Source: Bacteroidota bacterium (lineage in GTDB: Bacteria > Bacteroidota > Bacteroidia > Chitinophagales > Chitinophagaceae). From it: 40,600 nucleotides of DNA. The notes under the pieces are model-generated. The model searched no databases, had not been told where the DNA came from, and saw only the letters and a list, made by a program, of their open reading frames with translations. This document shows, piece after piece, positions 25,411 to 33,285 of the stretch. The stretch's first letter is position 1; each line of letters begins with the position of its first letter. The stretch lies in contig JAEZDC010000105.1 in NCBI GenBank assembly GCA_023429825.1, forward strand, positions 1 to 40,600. The letters are read 5' to 3'. Position numbers and translations under genes: made by a program.

Positions 25411-25488
25411 ATGGTTTGAAAGAGTAGAATAATGTAACAGCGTAATTGAAAATCAAGCTTCTTGCCAATTTCAATTGTTTCAAACCAT
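25411..25488. repeat. Nested inverted repeats upstream of the 39-residue gene
   Basis: ATGGTTTGAAA (25411-25421) is the exact inverse of TTTCAAACCAT (25478-25488). Between them AATTGAAA (25444-25451) is the inverse of TTTCAATT (25469-25476). The pair could fold as a long bulged stem in RNA between two minus-strand genes. No T-run follows, so it is not a normal terminator. Confidence 0.55.
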
Positions 25489-25500
25489 ATCTGTAAGTGT

Positions 25501-25755
25501 TCAATTCTGATTCGATGAACTGATTCTTTGTTGCACGATCTGTTTCACAGTTTCTACAAGATGGTCATGATTTTTAAAATGCCTGGTGGGAGTTAGCTCG
25601 TTATTCTGTAGCTTAAAACCAATGCAATCATCAACTTGTTTTATCAATTCTTCATCATTAAAATAAAACCAGTGGTAGTGAGGCTGAAGATTTGTACTGC
25701 TAATAATATAACCTGTGTGTTTCTTTCCGTCATACGTAAATACTATCTGGTTCAT
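25501..25755 (-). CDS. 84-residue protein of unknown function
   Basis: A small cytoplasmic protein with several aromatic residues (HYHWFYFND) and a helical C-terminus (HLVETVKQIVQQRI). I recognise no family. AAGGAG directly precedes the ATG, one of the few Shine-Dalgarno sequences in the window, supporting translation. Confidence 0.6.
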   Translation of the reverse strand: MNQIVFTYDGKKHTGYIISSTNLQPHYHWFYFNDEELIKQVDDCIGFKLQNNELTPTRHFKNHDHLVETVKQIVQQRISSSNQN

Positions 25756-25893
25756 CTCCTTGCTCGTTTATAACTGCAAGTTAGATAGGGCTTTTTCGCA
25801 ATACAAGTATTGCAGATTAATTAAATATGAAGAACTATTTAAAAACGACTTAATGAATATCAAGAAGCATTAGCATCGTTTACTTTATTACTT

Positions 25894-26004
25894 CTATTTT
25901 TTGAGCCGCTTCTTAATGTGTTCATAGCTGGTGAACAATTCAGCAGCAATTTCAATGGCATATTTTTTCGGGCTGTTTGATGCTTTCTCAGGAGGGCATA
26001 TTAT
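25894..26004 (-). pseudogene. Possible remnant of a small protein gene lacking a start codon
   Basis: A minus-strand frame encodes a protein-like tail, PKKYAIEIAAELFTSYEHI then KKRLKK and a stop at 25894. Reading upstream there is no ATG or GTG before a stop codon near 26025; only ATA codons occur. The charged amphipathic composition looks coding, so it may be a truncated gene or one with an unusual start. Chance cannot be excluded. It lies in the otherwise empty 25756-26024 gap. Confidence 0.25.
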
Positions 26005-26024
26005 TAAGCTAAAAGCAGAGGTTT

Positions 26025-27182
26025 ATGCTAGCAATGAATTACAGGGGCCCGTTCAGGGTTCGCTTACAGAAAGACCGGCCGGAGCCAAGGATCGAACATC
26101 CGATGGATGCAGTTGTTCGCGTTACACGTTCCTGCATCTGTGGTTCTGATCTTCATTTATATCATGGATTAGTTCCCGATACAAGAGTTGGAATGACATT
26201 CGGTCACGAGTTTACCGGTGTGGTAGAAGAAGTTGGATCAGAAGTGAAGAATCTTAAAGTTGGCGATCGAGTACTGGTACCTTTTAATATTGCCTGTGGT
26301 TCCTGTCCTTTCTGTAAACAGGAATTATTTGGTAATTGCCATGAAAGTAATCCGATGGCAACAGCAGTTGCTGGTATTTACGGGTACTCACACACTGCGG
26401 GTGGTTATGATGGCGGGCAAGCAGAATACGTTAGAGTGCCCTATGCAGATATAGGGCCGACTGTTATCCCGGATTGGATGGACCTGGATGATGCCGTCCT
26501 ACTTACAGATGTGGTACCTACTGGCTACCAGGCGGCAGAAATGGGTGGAATAAAGAAAGGCGATACAGTAGTTGTATTTGGCGCAGGCCCTGTTGGTATC
26601 ATGGCCGCTAAATGTGCATGGCTGTTTGGCGCCGGACGAGTGATCGTAATTGATGAATTGGATTATCGGCTGGAATTTGTGAAGAACTATGCACAATGTG
26701 AGGTTTATAATTTCAGATCACTAGGCGATGTTGTATTGTTCTTGAAAAAAACCACAGATTATTTCGGGGCCGATGTATGTATCGATGCAGTAGGTTGTGA
26801 AGCTGCCGGTGATAATTTTCAAACGATCACTGGAAGAAAACTTTTACTGCAATCAGGGTCCGCTACTGCATTAGAATGGGCGATCAACGGAGTGAAGAAA
26901 GGAGGAATCGTTTCAATTGTTGGAGTTTACGGTCCTATCGCAAACATGGTTCCTATCGGAAATGTACTCAATAAAGGGCTTACCATCAGAGCTAACCAGG
27001 CATCAGTAAAGCGGTTACTTCCAAGGTTGATCGAACATGTTAAAAATGGAATCATCAATCCTAAAGAGATCATTACACATAGAGTTCCACTCGAGGAAGT
27101 TTCAGAAGCGTATCACATCTTCTCTGCAAAGAGAGATAATTGTATCAAACCAATTTTAATTCCGCCAAGAGCTGCGGCATAA
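26025..27182 (+). CDS. Zinc-dependent alcohol dehydrogenase, formaldehyde-dehydrogenase-like
   Basis: A 385-residue medium-chain dehydrogenase. The catalytic zinc site uses C39 (CGSD) and H61-E62 (GHEFTG); the structural zinc site is C91, C94, C97 and C105. VVVFGAGPVGIMAAK is the NAD(P) Rossmann motif. The YSHTAGGYDGGQAEYVRVP region and a long insert before the cofactor domain place it near glutathione-independent formaldehyde dehydrogenases and related alcohol dehydrogenases; the substrate is uncertain. The start MLAMNYRGPFRVR matches the family N-terminus and follows AGAGG. The next gene starts 11 bases after the stop. Confidence 0.9.
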   Translation: MLAMNYRGPFRVRLQKDRPEPRIEHPMDAVVRVTRSCICGSDLHLYHGLVPDTRVGMTFGHEFTGVVEEVGSEVKNLKVGDRVLVPFNIACGSCPFCKQELFGNCHESNPMATAVAGIYGYSHTAGGYDGGQAEYVRVPYADIGPTVIPDWMDLDDAVLLTDVVPTGYQAAEMGGIKKGDTVVVFGAGPVGIMAAKCAWLFGAGRVIVIDELDYRLEFVKNYAQCEVYNFRSLGDVVLFLKKTTDYFGADVCIDAVGCEAAGDNFQTITGRKLLLQSGSATALEWAINGVKKGGIVSIVGVYGPIANMVPIGNVLNKGLTIRANQASVKRLLPRLIEHVKNGIINPKEIITHRVPLEEVSEAYHIFSAKRDNCIKPILIPPRAAA

Positions 27183-27192
27183 AATATAATCT

Positions 27193-27747
27193 ATGGAAAA
27201 CGATATCATGCAAAGACAGGGTACTGCACAGGCTGCCGACCAGGATAATATGGAGCAGAAGTATGCACACATCAAAGGATGGGGCATTGATGCCGATCCC
27301 GATAATGAGCCGACGTACCCTATGAAAAAATATACAGGTGATGATCATCAAAGAATACATTATAACAGGCCTCCGCTTCAACCTGTAAATACCGAGGTAT
27401 TACATTCGAATGAACGGCCTAATGTTACTGCCGCATTTGGTACATCATGTCCGCCTTCGGGATTAAGTGGTTCCATTCGCCGCAAAGCTTTTGAATACAG
27501 CGAAGGCCAGTGGAGGCATTGGTTGATGCTGATTCTTGCCGACAGAGTGAATATGGTGGAAGGTATTATCGACGATTTTAAAAATGGCCATATACCGAAT
27601 ATCATAGCAGAAAGAGGCTGGACAGCCGAATGGAAATATAATAGGAAAAATTTTGTAAAGAATATGGCTATCGGTGTTGCCGTGACTGCAGCGATAGGTG
27701 CATTACTCTACAATAAGAATTTGCGCAAAGCAATATCAGGTAAATAA
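27193..27747 (+). CDS. Hypothetical protein co-transcribed with the zinc alcohol dehydrogenase
   Basis: A 184-residue protein. The N-terminal half is polar and Pro/Asn-rich, with a GWGIDADPDNEPTYPMKKY segment (29-47); the middle has helical SGSIRRKAFEYSEGQWRHWL; a C-terminal hydrophobic helix (about 157-173, AIGVAVTAAIGALLY) ends in basic residues. It looks like a tail-anchored membrane protein. I know of no function. It shares the dehydrogenase operon and ends at a strong terminator (27772-27799). Confidence 0.75.
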   Translation: MENDIMQRQGTAQAADQDNMEQKYAHIKGWGIDADPDNEPTYPMKKYTGDDHQRIHYNRPPLQPVNTEVLHSNERPNVTAAFGTSCPPSGLSGSIRRKAFEYSEGQWRHWLMLILADRVNMVEGIIDDFKNGHIPNIIAERGWTAEWKYNRKNFVKNMAIGVAVTAAIGALLYNKNLRKAISGK

Positions 27748-27771
27748 ATAGTTTTTCCAGGTTAACATCAG

Positions 27772-27799
27772 GCAGTACTAATTCAGTACTGCTTTTTTA
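27772..27799 (+). terminator. Rho-independent terminator after the dehydrogenase operon
   Basis: GCAGTACT and AGTACTGC pair perfectly over a five-base loop, followed by TTTTTTATT. Confidence 0.92.
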
Positions 27800-27837
27800 T
27801 TGTAAGATTCATAACATTGCGATAATTCAACTGCGCT

Positions 27838-28299
27838 ATGAAGTATCGCAAGCTGGTTTTATTCTTTGCCTCTATTGTTTTGCTGGTTTTATTTTTTCTT
27901 TTACCAGCTAACAAGTACTGGCTTAATAAAAGAATATTCGGCTATAGTAAGGAGTTTTTAAGTCAAAAAGATCATCTAAGTCTTGAGTATAGGAAAGCAA
28001 AGAGATTTGGTAATCATTATATATACTCAAAACAAATTGCAGATAGCATCAAGGAAAAACACAGGGAATTTATATTGATTCCCCCAACAAGTTATTTTGA
28101 AAAGAACGGAATAAAATACAATCCACCTGAGCCCAGTGTATTTTATTATTTCACTGGTTTACGAACAGTTACTATAAAAAGCCCGTACGTGATGAAGGCT
28201 ACCCGGTTGGTAGTAGTAAGGAATGAACAAATAGTGGTTGAAAAAATTACAGATATAGTTGCCATTGCAGATTCTATAAACTCATGGAAAAGGAAATAA
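27838..28299 (+). CDS. Single-pass membrane protein of unknown function
   Basis: A 153-residue protein with one N-terminal transmembrane helix (about 6-24, LVLFFASIVLLVLFFLLP) and a basic extracytoplasmic domain. No recognised domain. The stop is one base from the next start (28299/28301), so it is translationally coupled with the polytopic protein, and the two probably act together. Confidence 0.7.
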   Translation: MKYRKLVLFFASIVLLVLFFLLPANKYWLNKRIFGYSKEFLSQKDHLSLEYRKAKRFGNHYIYSKQIADSIKEKHREFILIPPTSYFEKNGIKYNPPEPSVFYYFTGLRTVTIKSPYVMKATRLVVVRNEQIVVEKITDIVAIADSINSWKRK

Positions 28300-28300
28300 G

Positions 28301-29677
28301 ATGGTTATTCTAATGATTATATTGTTATTGCTGATCCAGGTAGTTATTGGAACAGCTATTCTCATAAAATTTAGAGTTGCGTTCAATACCTTCTTCTTTT
28401 TTTCGCTTTCAGCTTTATTGGGTGTTGCAGTTTTTTCGATTATTCCTTTTCTACTGCAATTAATGTATGTACCGATCACAGCGTTTACAATCTTTGGTTC
28501 GATCTCATTACTCGTCTTACTTGCTTTGTTTATAATTCTTAGATCGCAAAGAGGCATGAAGGGATCAATGGTTGCATCGAAGCTATCTTTTCAGTTATAC
28601 GAGCTTCCCTTTTTATTAATAATACTATACCTGGTAGCTATCAGTGCCTGGCGATGCTTTTATTTGCCACCTACTCCGTTCGATGCTATATCAGGCGGTG
28701 AACTTGTTGCTGAATACGCTATCAGGGAAAAGACGATGATCAACTCTGCTTTTTCAGTTGAGTCGAGTGGTAATACACTAAAGCCTCCTTTCTTAACATC
28801 ATTGCAGGTCATCTATAAAATGGCCGGAATTCCCTTTGGACAAGTATGGTTGATCAACATTGTTATATGCTTTCTCGTCATTTTATACCAGCAGCTAATA
28901 CAGGCATTGCATAAAATAATAGCAGGGTTTTTACTCGTTGCTTTTGTTGCTATTCCCGAGATGTATGGCTATACTTACATGGCTTTATATGATTATAGCA
29001 ATGCTGTCTTTTTTTTCGTTTCAATCTTTTTTTTCGTTCAATTTTTTATTTGGGAACATCGTTCATACTTCTGGTTGTCCGCATTACTGATGGCAATCGC
29101 AACTTATATACGTCCGGAAATGCCGGCTTTGATATTAATGATCTTGCCGTTGATCTTCTTTCACCAGATAAACAATAAGCATCCGCTCCTGAAAAGTATT
29201 ATCACCGCTTTGGTTTTTGCTATCCCATCGATGCTTACCTATTTAATTTCGGTAACACTTTACATCAATTTCTACCTGCCGCAGGAATACAGTGTTTCAG
29301 AGCAGATCAACCCCGATCTGTGGAGCTTTTTTGCGGCTTTTAACAGTATCACCAAAGCAAACAGTGCACTTATATTCAGTAAGAACGGGGTGGAATACTA
29401 CAGTTATTTTATATATTTTTTCCTGGTGCTATTAGCATTGGAATTTATTTTCAAAAAAAAGATCACCAGAAATGCCAGAAGCTATTTATATGCAATAGCC
29501 GTAGTTTATCTTGCATATCCATTATTGAATCATTTATTACCCGGGCTCACCATTGAGAACTCCGTTAAACGAGGATATTTTAAGATGTTCCCATTGATGG
29601 TGATGTATTGCTGTAACAATGCTCTTTTAATTGATCTTTCTACTAAGATCAAAAGATGGGAAAGCAACTCAATATAA
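28301..29677 (+). CDS. Polytopic membrane protein, possible GT-C-type glycosyltransferase
   Basis: A 458-residue protein with about ten or more hydrophobic helices. The first long loop (about 117-160) contains PPTPFDAISGGELVAEYAIR and NTLKPPFL, and a DYSNAVFFFVSIFF segment follows later. An acidic residue soon after an early helix, then long loops, is the arrangement of GT-C lipid-linked sugar transferases, but I see no diagnostic motif and no close family. It is coupled to the 153-residue gene. It ends eight bases before the convergent CBS-domain gene stop. The function call is tentative. Confidence 0.7.
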   Translation: MVILMIILLLLIQVVIGTAILIKFRVAFNTFFFFSLSALLGVAVFSIIPFLLQLMYVPITAFTIFGSISLLVLLALFIILRSQRGMKGSMVASKLSFQLYELPFLLIILYLVAISAWRCFYLPPTPFDAISGGELVAEYAIREKTMINSAFSVESSGNTLKPPFLTSLQVIYKMAGIPFGQVWLINIVICFLVILYQQLIQALHKIIAGFLLVAFVAIPEMYGYTYMALYDYSNAVFFFVSIFFFVQFFIWEHRSYFWLSALLMAIATYIRPEMPALILMILPLIFFHQINNKHPLLKSIITALVFAIPSMLTYLISVTLYINFYLPQEYSVSEQINPDLWSFFAAFNSITKANSALIFSKNGVEYYSYFIYFFLVLLALEFIFKKKITRNARSYLYAIAVVYLAYPLLNHLLPGLTIENSVKRGYFKMFPLMVMYCCNNALLIDLSTKIKRWESNSI

Positions 29678-29685
29678 AACAGGAA

Positions 29686-30114
29686 CTATAAGCTGATGTA
29701 TTCCTTCAGGTGGTTAATCGTTTCCTGCTGAGAAAGGATAGTTTCTTTAACCACATCGCTCATTGAAATGATGCCCAATAGCTCGTCTGCCAAAAAAACC
29801 GGTAGATAACGGATGTTATTTTCAGTCATCAGGTGCATGCAATGATCAATGGTATCATGAGGAGATACTCTCGGCAGATCAGTGGTCATTATCTCCTGAA
29901 CCAATGTATCTGTTGAACTTTTTCCTTTCAATACAACTTTCCTTGAGTAATCTCTTTCTGTTACAATGCCGAGGTATTTACCTCCATCCATTACCATTAC
30001 TGAGCCTATATTCTTTTCTGCCATGCGCTGTAATGCATCTATTACCGTGGTAGTTGGCTTTACACTTTCGATAGTTGAAGTTTTCCGGGAGAGGATCTTG
30101 TTTACCTTGTTCAT
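29686..30114 (-). CDS. CBS-domain pair protein
   Basis: A 142-residue cytoplasmic protein consisting of two CBS motifs (about 8-60 and 72-128), including VMDGGKYLGIVTERDYSRKV and RYLPVFLADELLGIISMSDVV. Such stand-alone Bateman modules bind adenine nucleotides and act as regulators; the partner is unknown. It is transcribed in the same direction as, and 47 bases after, the M23 peptidase gene. Confidence 0.88.
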   Translation of the reverse strand: MNKVNKILSRKTSTIESVKPTTTVIDALQRMAEKNIGSVMVMDGGKYLGIVTERDYSRKVVLKGKSSTDTLVQEIMTTDLPRVSPHDTIDHCMHLMTENNIRYLPVFLADELLGIISMSDVVKETILSQQETINHLKEYISL

Positions 30115-30161
30115 AAGCTGGTTTCGTTAGAAGTTGGCAAAAGATACAAAATAAAATCCCT

Positions 30162-30767
30162 CTAAAAACTGACCTGCCGATATTTTCTAAGCGGCCTTAA
30201 GTAGCGAGGACCTTTGCTGGTTTGAAACCGGGTGGGTACTTGCCTCCAATTATTATTAAGATTCTTCCATACCATGAAGTGTAAATGAGGTGTTGCCGAG
30301 TAACCCGTTTTTCCACTTAAGGCGATCACTTGTCCCTGCTTAACTGAGTCACCCAAATTCACTAATACTCCATCTTTTTGAAGGTGCCAGTAACCCGCTC
30401 TTGTACCATCTTCATGCTGAATGACGACAAGATTGGCGTACTGGCGAAACTTCCGGTTCCATCCGCCTTTGGTATTGCTTTCCTGGAGCCGGATGACTAC
30501 ACCATCTCTCGCAGCGGCGATCTCAGTTCCTTTTTTCATTTTGAAATCAAGTGCCGCCCTGTTCTTATGGGAGAACCTGCTGAAGTAACCCTGTATCACA
30601 CGGTAAGACTTCCCTTCGGGATAAGGCAGTGCATATATATAACTGGTATCTTCTGTGACCTTACCACTTTGCAGGTCTCGTATCATTTTGCGTTGCGGAT
30701 CTTTGCTCACCGAACAAGAAGTAATTAACCAGGCGATTGAAATAACGATACCAGTCTTAAGGTGCAT
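30162..30767 (-). CDS. M23 family metallopeptidase, probable lipoprotein
   Basis: A 201-residue LytM-type endopeptidase. The N-terminus MHLKTGIVISIAWLITSC is a lipoprotein signal with C18. Zinc and catalytic residues: H67 and D74 in SHKNRAALDF, H128 in YWHL and H161/H163 in PHLHF. It likely cuts peptidoglycan cross-links from the periplasmic side. The H-to-D spacing is wider than in lysostaphin, a form seen in some Bacteroidota M23 proteins. A TATTTTTG box is four bases before the ATG. Confidence 0.88.
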   Translation of the reverse strand: MHLKTGIVISIAWLITSCSVSKDPQRKMIRDLQSGKVTEDTSYIYALPYPEGKSYRVIQGYFSRFSHKNRAALDFKMKKGTEIAAARDGVVIRLQESNTKGGWNRKFRQYANLVVIQHEDGTRAGYWHLQKDGVLVNLGDSVKQGQVIALSGKTGYSATPHLHFMVWKNLNNNWRQVPTRFQTSKGPRYLRPLRKYRQVSF

Positions 30768-30771
30768 GCGG

Positions 30772-30779
30772 CAAAAATA
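30772..30779 (-). promoter_or_regulatory. TATTTTTG promoter box, 4 bases before the M23 peptidase
   Basis: Minus-strand TAnnTTTG, CCGC, then ATG 30767; fits a leaderless start. Confidence 0.55.
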
Positions 30780-30862
30780 GGTAACGGTAACAGATTTATC
30801 TGGTGCTACTGAATACCGCTTATCGAATTAGTCGCAGGCAATTCTAAACTACCATCACCCTG

Positions 30863-31207
30863 TTATTCCAGCCCTTTCATAAACTCCTTAACCGCTTCCA
30901 GGTTTTTAGGAGAGAGTGTTTTGAGTTTATCACCTACATGAAATTCGGTTTGTTTTACTACTAAGTTTTTCAGCGGATGCTTTTCTATATCGGTGATGTC
31001 TTTGCCGGGTGTCCAGGCGATCAGTTCGTTAGGGGTGCAGTTTAACACGGTGCATAATTTTTCAAGATGCACCATGTCTAAGAGCCTGCGGTGATTACCT
31101 AATAAACGGAGAGCAGTATACCGTGGAAAGCCTTGTTTTACCAGCCAGTTACTGTGTTTTTCAACACCTTTATCCGACAGGATCTGGCGGAGGTTGAGTT
31201 GTAACAT
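30863..31207 (-). CDS. Helix-turn-helix (XRE-like) DNA-binding protein
   Basis: A 114-residue protein. Residues 1-65 form a Cro/C1-like helix-turn-helix domain: MLQLNLRQILSDKG, a recognition-helix region FPRYTALRLLGN, and the family-typical LEKLCTVLNCTPNELIAW. The C-terminal 45 residues are charged and helical, ending LEAVKEFMKGLE. Targets are unknown. The gene lies directly beside the 21-bp tandem array, with its TAATTTTG box between them. Confidence 0.82.
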   Translation of the reverse strand: MLQLNLRQILSDKGVEKHSNWLVKQGFPRYTALRLLGNHRRLLDMVHLEKLCTVLNCTPNELIAWTPGKDITDIEKHPLKNLVVKQTEFHVGDKLKTLSPKNLEAVKEFMKGLE

Positions 31208-31242
31208 AATTCAGATGTTTAGGGTTTACAATAGTTGCGTGC

Positions 31243-31250
31243 CAAAATTA
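31243..31250 (-). promoter_or_regulatory. TAATTTTG promoter box for the helix-turn-helix gene
   Basis: Minus-strand TAnnTTTG, 35 bases before ATG 31207 and about 50 bases from the edge of the 21-bp array. Confidence 0.45.
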
Positions 31251-31298
31251 GCCGGTCTGCAACAACTACCGCATTAAGATGTTGACGTTTAGCAATTG

Positions 31299-31592
31299 GA
31301 ATAACAGCACTGGAGCATAGAATAACAGCACTGGAGCATAGAATAACAGCACCAGAGTATAGAACCACAGCACCGGAATAAAGAATAACAGCACCGGAAT
31401 AAAGAATAACACCACTGGAAAAACTAATGACGGCACCAGAACAACGAATGACAGCATTAGAATGTCGAACGACAACAGTAGCGTAAAGATTAACCCCACT
31501 GGAGTATCGAATTACAGCACCAGAACAAAGAATGACAACATTAGAATAGCGAACGACAACAATGGTATAAAGAAGAACCGCACCGGAGCATA
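31299..31592. repeat. Fourteen-copy 21-bp imperfect tandem repeat
   Basis: Exactly 14 units of 21 bases without gaps (294 bases). Units 1 and 2 are identical (GAATAACAGCAC followed by TGGAGCATA). A6, C7, C10, A11 and G15 of the unit are invariant. Units 7-10 resemble units 11-14 in order, giving an 84-bp higher-order repeat (31425-31508 and 31509-31592). One minus-strand frame encodes hydrophobic heptads (VLLFYAP-like) with one stop. One plus-strand frame encodes heptads like ITAPEQR with several stops. The array fills the gap between the receiver-domain gene and the helix-turn-helix gene. Its role is unknown. Confidence 0.92.
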
Positions 31593-31616
31593 GAATCTCT
31601 TATAAATAAAGCTTTA

Positions 31617-31976
31617 TTATTTCAACAGCTTCTTAATTCTTAAGGTCAGCTCCATCAAACTAACAGGTTTGCGCAGGTAATCATCGGCACCCAGTTCAAA
31701 GGCTTCCTGTATATTTTCTTCCTGGCCTAGCGTGGTAAGTACAAGTATGGGAATATGTTTGAGCTGCTCATTTTCACGCACTTTTCCTATCACCTGCATA
31801 CCCGACAGCATGGGCAGAAGAATATCCACCACGACAAGGTTGGGCTTTTCTCTTTCGATCATTTCCAGCCCATCCATTCCGTTAGAACTTCCCACCACTT
31901 CATACCCTTCCTTCTTGAGCTTGAGGGTAAGGGTGTACAAGATAGTGTCGTCGTCTTCTATGATGCCGATCTTCAT
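31617..31976 (-). CDS. Single-domain response regulator (CheY-like receiver)
   Basis: A 119-residue receiver domain alone. The acidic pocket is E7-D8-D9, the phosphoacceptor D51 (VVVDILLP), the switch T81/T82 and K103-P104. There is no output domain and no histidine kinase in the window, so it is an orphan receiver that acts by protein contact. Its stop overlaps a perfect 14-base palindrome (AATAAAGCTTTATT, 31605-31618) next to the 21-bp array. Confidence 0.92.
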   Translation of the reverse strand: MKIGIIEDDDTILYTLTLKLKKEGYEVVGSSNGMDGLEMIEREKPNLVVVDILLPMLSGMQVIGKVRENEQLKHIPILVLTTLGQEENIQEAFELGADDYLRKPVSLMELTLRIKKLLK

Positions 31977-32089
31977 AAATAGGGGAGTGAAGGTATAAAA
32001 ACATCAGCCTTGTTGATTGGAATTGATGTCTTACACATGTTCTAACGCTTCCTTGTCTTTTTCCTACTTTTACCGCTCCAAAACAAACT

Positions 32090-32563
32090 ATGCAACGCAT
32101 TTGTTTATTTCCCGGCACTTTCGATCCCGTAACGCTTGGCCACGTAGATATTGTAGAACGCTCCCTCAGCCTTTTTGATAAACTATATATTGGTATTGGC
32201 TCCAATGCCAACAAGCAACCGATGTATAGCGACGAGCAAAGGCTGGAGTGGATACAGGAAATATTTAAAGATGAGCCGAGGGTAGAGGCATTGATCTATG
32301 ATGGTCTTACGGTGGAATGCTGCGCTAAGATCAACGCGAAATATATCCTGAGGGGCATTCGATATGTAAGCGATTTTGAATATGAGAAGGTGATCGCTGA
32401 TATGAATCGCAGCCTTGATCCACAAATAGAAACCATATTCCTCACCTGTATGCCCCAGTTTACTTCTGTTGCTTCCACACTCGTGAGAGATGTTATCAGG
32501 AACGGGGGAGATGCAACGCCTTTCCTTCCTGAAGTGGTAAGAAAAGCTGTTTACGGAAAATAG
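32090..32563 (+). CDS. coaD: Phosphopantetheine adenylyltransferase
   Basis: A 157-residue nucleotidyltransferase for the penultimate step of coenzyme A synthesis. GTFDPVTLGH (9-18) contains the TxGH-type nucleotide-binding motif; LRGIRYVSDFEYE and STLVRDVI are the remaining signature segments. A TACTTTTA box, near the promoter consensus, is about 20 bases upstream. The thioesterase gene follows after five bases. Confidence 0.96.
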   Translation: MQRICLFPGTFDPVTLGHVDIVERSLSLFDKLYIGIGSNANKQPMYSDEQRLEWIQEIFKDEPRVEALIYDGLTVECCAKINAKYILRGIRYVSDFEYEKVIADMNRSLDPQIETIFLTCMPQFTSVASTLVRDVIRNGGDATPFLPEVVRKAVYGK

Positions 32564-32568
32564 TACTT

Positions 32569-33003
32569 ATGTCTATCTGGTTTAAAAAAGATGTATCGCT
32601 GAACGATTTTGCGCATTGGCCGAAAGACACCATGAGTGAACATCTTGAAATGAAATTCACGGAAATAGGAGATAATTACCTGAAGGTCTCAATGCCTGTT
32701 AATAATAAAACCAAACAACCTTATGGCTTGCTGCACGGTGGGGCATCAGTGGCACTGGCTGAAACGATAGGGAGTGTAGCTTCTGCTTTGGTTGTGGACC
32801 ATACTAAATTCTTTTGTGTAGGATTAGAGATCAATGCGAATCATGTACGCAGTGCAAGAGAAGGCCTGGTGATCGCCACTTGTACACCTATACATTTAGG
32901 GGCATCAACACATGTGTGGGATATTAAGATACATGATGAGAAAGAAAAACTGATATGCATTAGCAGGCTTACGGTAGCTGTGTTACCGAGAAAGGATAAA
33001 TAA
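32569..33003 (+). CDS. Hotdog-fold thioesterase (PaaI/MenI-like)
   Basis: A 144-residue acyl-CoA thioesterase of the hotdog superfamily. GLLHGGASVALAETIGS is the catalytic loop and helix (Gly-Gly with E68), followed by GLEINANHVRSAREG, the conserved beta strands. It probably hydrolyses an aryl- or naphthoyl-CoA such as DHNA-CoA in menaquinone synthesis; the exact substrate is uncertain. It is in an operon with coaD, so both genes deal with CoA. It ends at a bidirectional terminator. Confidence 0.88.
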   Translation: MSIWFKKDVSLNDFAHWPKDTMSEHLEMKFTEIGDNYLKVSMPVNNKTKQPYGLLHGGASVALAETIGSVASALVVDHTKFFCVGLEINANHVRSAREGLVIATCTPIHLGASTHVWDIKIHDEKEKLICISRLTVAVLPRKDK

Positions 33004-33029
33004 AAATCCCGCCATTACAGCGGGATCTT
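33002..33029. terminator. Bidirectional rho-independent terminator
   Basis: ATCCCGC and GCGGGAT form a stem with a seven-base loop. A run of A precedes it and CTTTTA follows it, so it can serve both the plus-strand thioesterase and the minus-strand cysteine-rich protein. Confidence 0.85.
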
Positions 33030-33034
33030 TTATG

Positions 33035-33241
33035 TTAAGCCTTAACAGGCTTCTTCTTTGTTTTTGCGGCAGCTTTCGCATCGCATTTCTCTTTGCAGTC
33101 TTTATCTGCTTTGCATTTTTCTTTGTCTTTGCACTTGTCTTTACAAGCTGTTGCACATTCTTTCTTACAAGTTGGATCCTGTGCATTCACAGTTGCTGCA
33201 GATAATGATGCAGCCAATAATACCAGAAATAATTTTTTCAT
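33035..33241 (-). CDS. Small secreted Lys/Cys-rich protein
   Basis: A 68-residue protein with a clear signal peptide (MKKLFLVLLAASLSAATVNA). The mature part has seven cysteines at 25, 29, 33, 37, 43, 49 and 53, mostly spaced every four residues among Lys, Asp and Glu, then a basic tail (KTKKKPVKA). Regular CxxxC spacing on a probable helix suggests metal binding or disulfide formation in the periplasm. I recognise no named family. It is downstream of another cysteine-rich gene on the same strand, 44 bases away. Confidence 0.78.
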   Translation of the reverse strand: MKKLFLVLLAASLSAATVNAQDPTCKKECATACKDKCKDKEKCKADKDCKEKCDAKAAAKTKKKPVKA

Positions 33242-33285
33242 TTGATGATTTGTTTAATGATTAAAAAAAGTCAATCGCATATTCA

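Noticed and set aside
25931..26149. 72-residue plus-strand ORF overlapping the dehydrogenase start
   Set aside because: It shares most of its length with the dehydrogenase in another frame and has no coding character.
31266..31499. Minus-strand 77-residue hydrophobic ORF with heptad repeats
   Set aside because: It is a by-product of the 21-bp array: the heptads follow the repeat unit, its ATG lies inside a unit, and the frame upstream contains a stop. No promoter or family supports it.
31299..31592. CRISPR array
   Set aside because: Units are contiguous with no unique spacers, and no cas genes are present.
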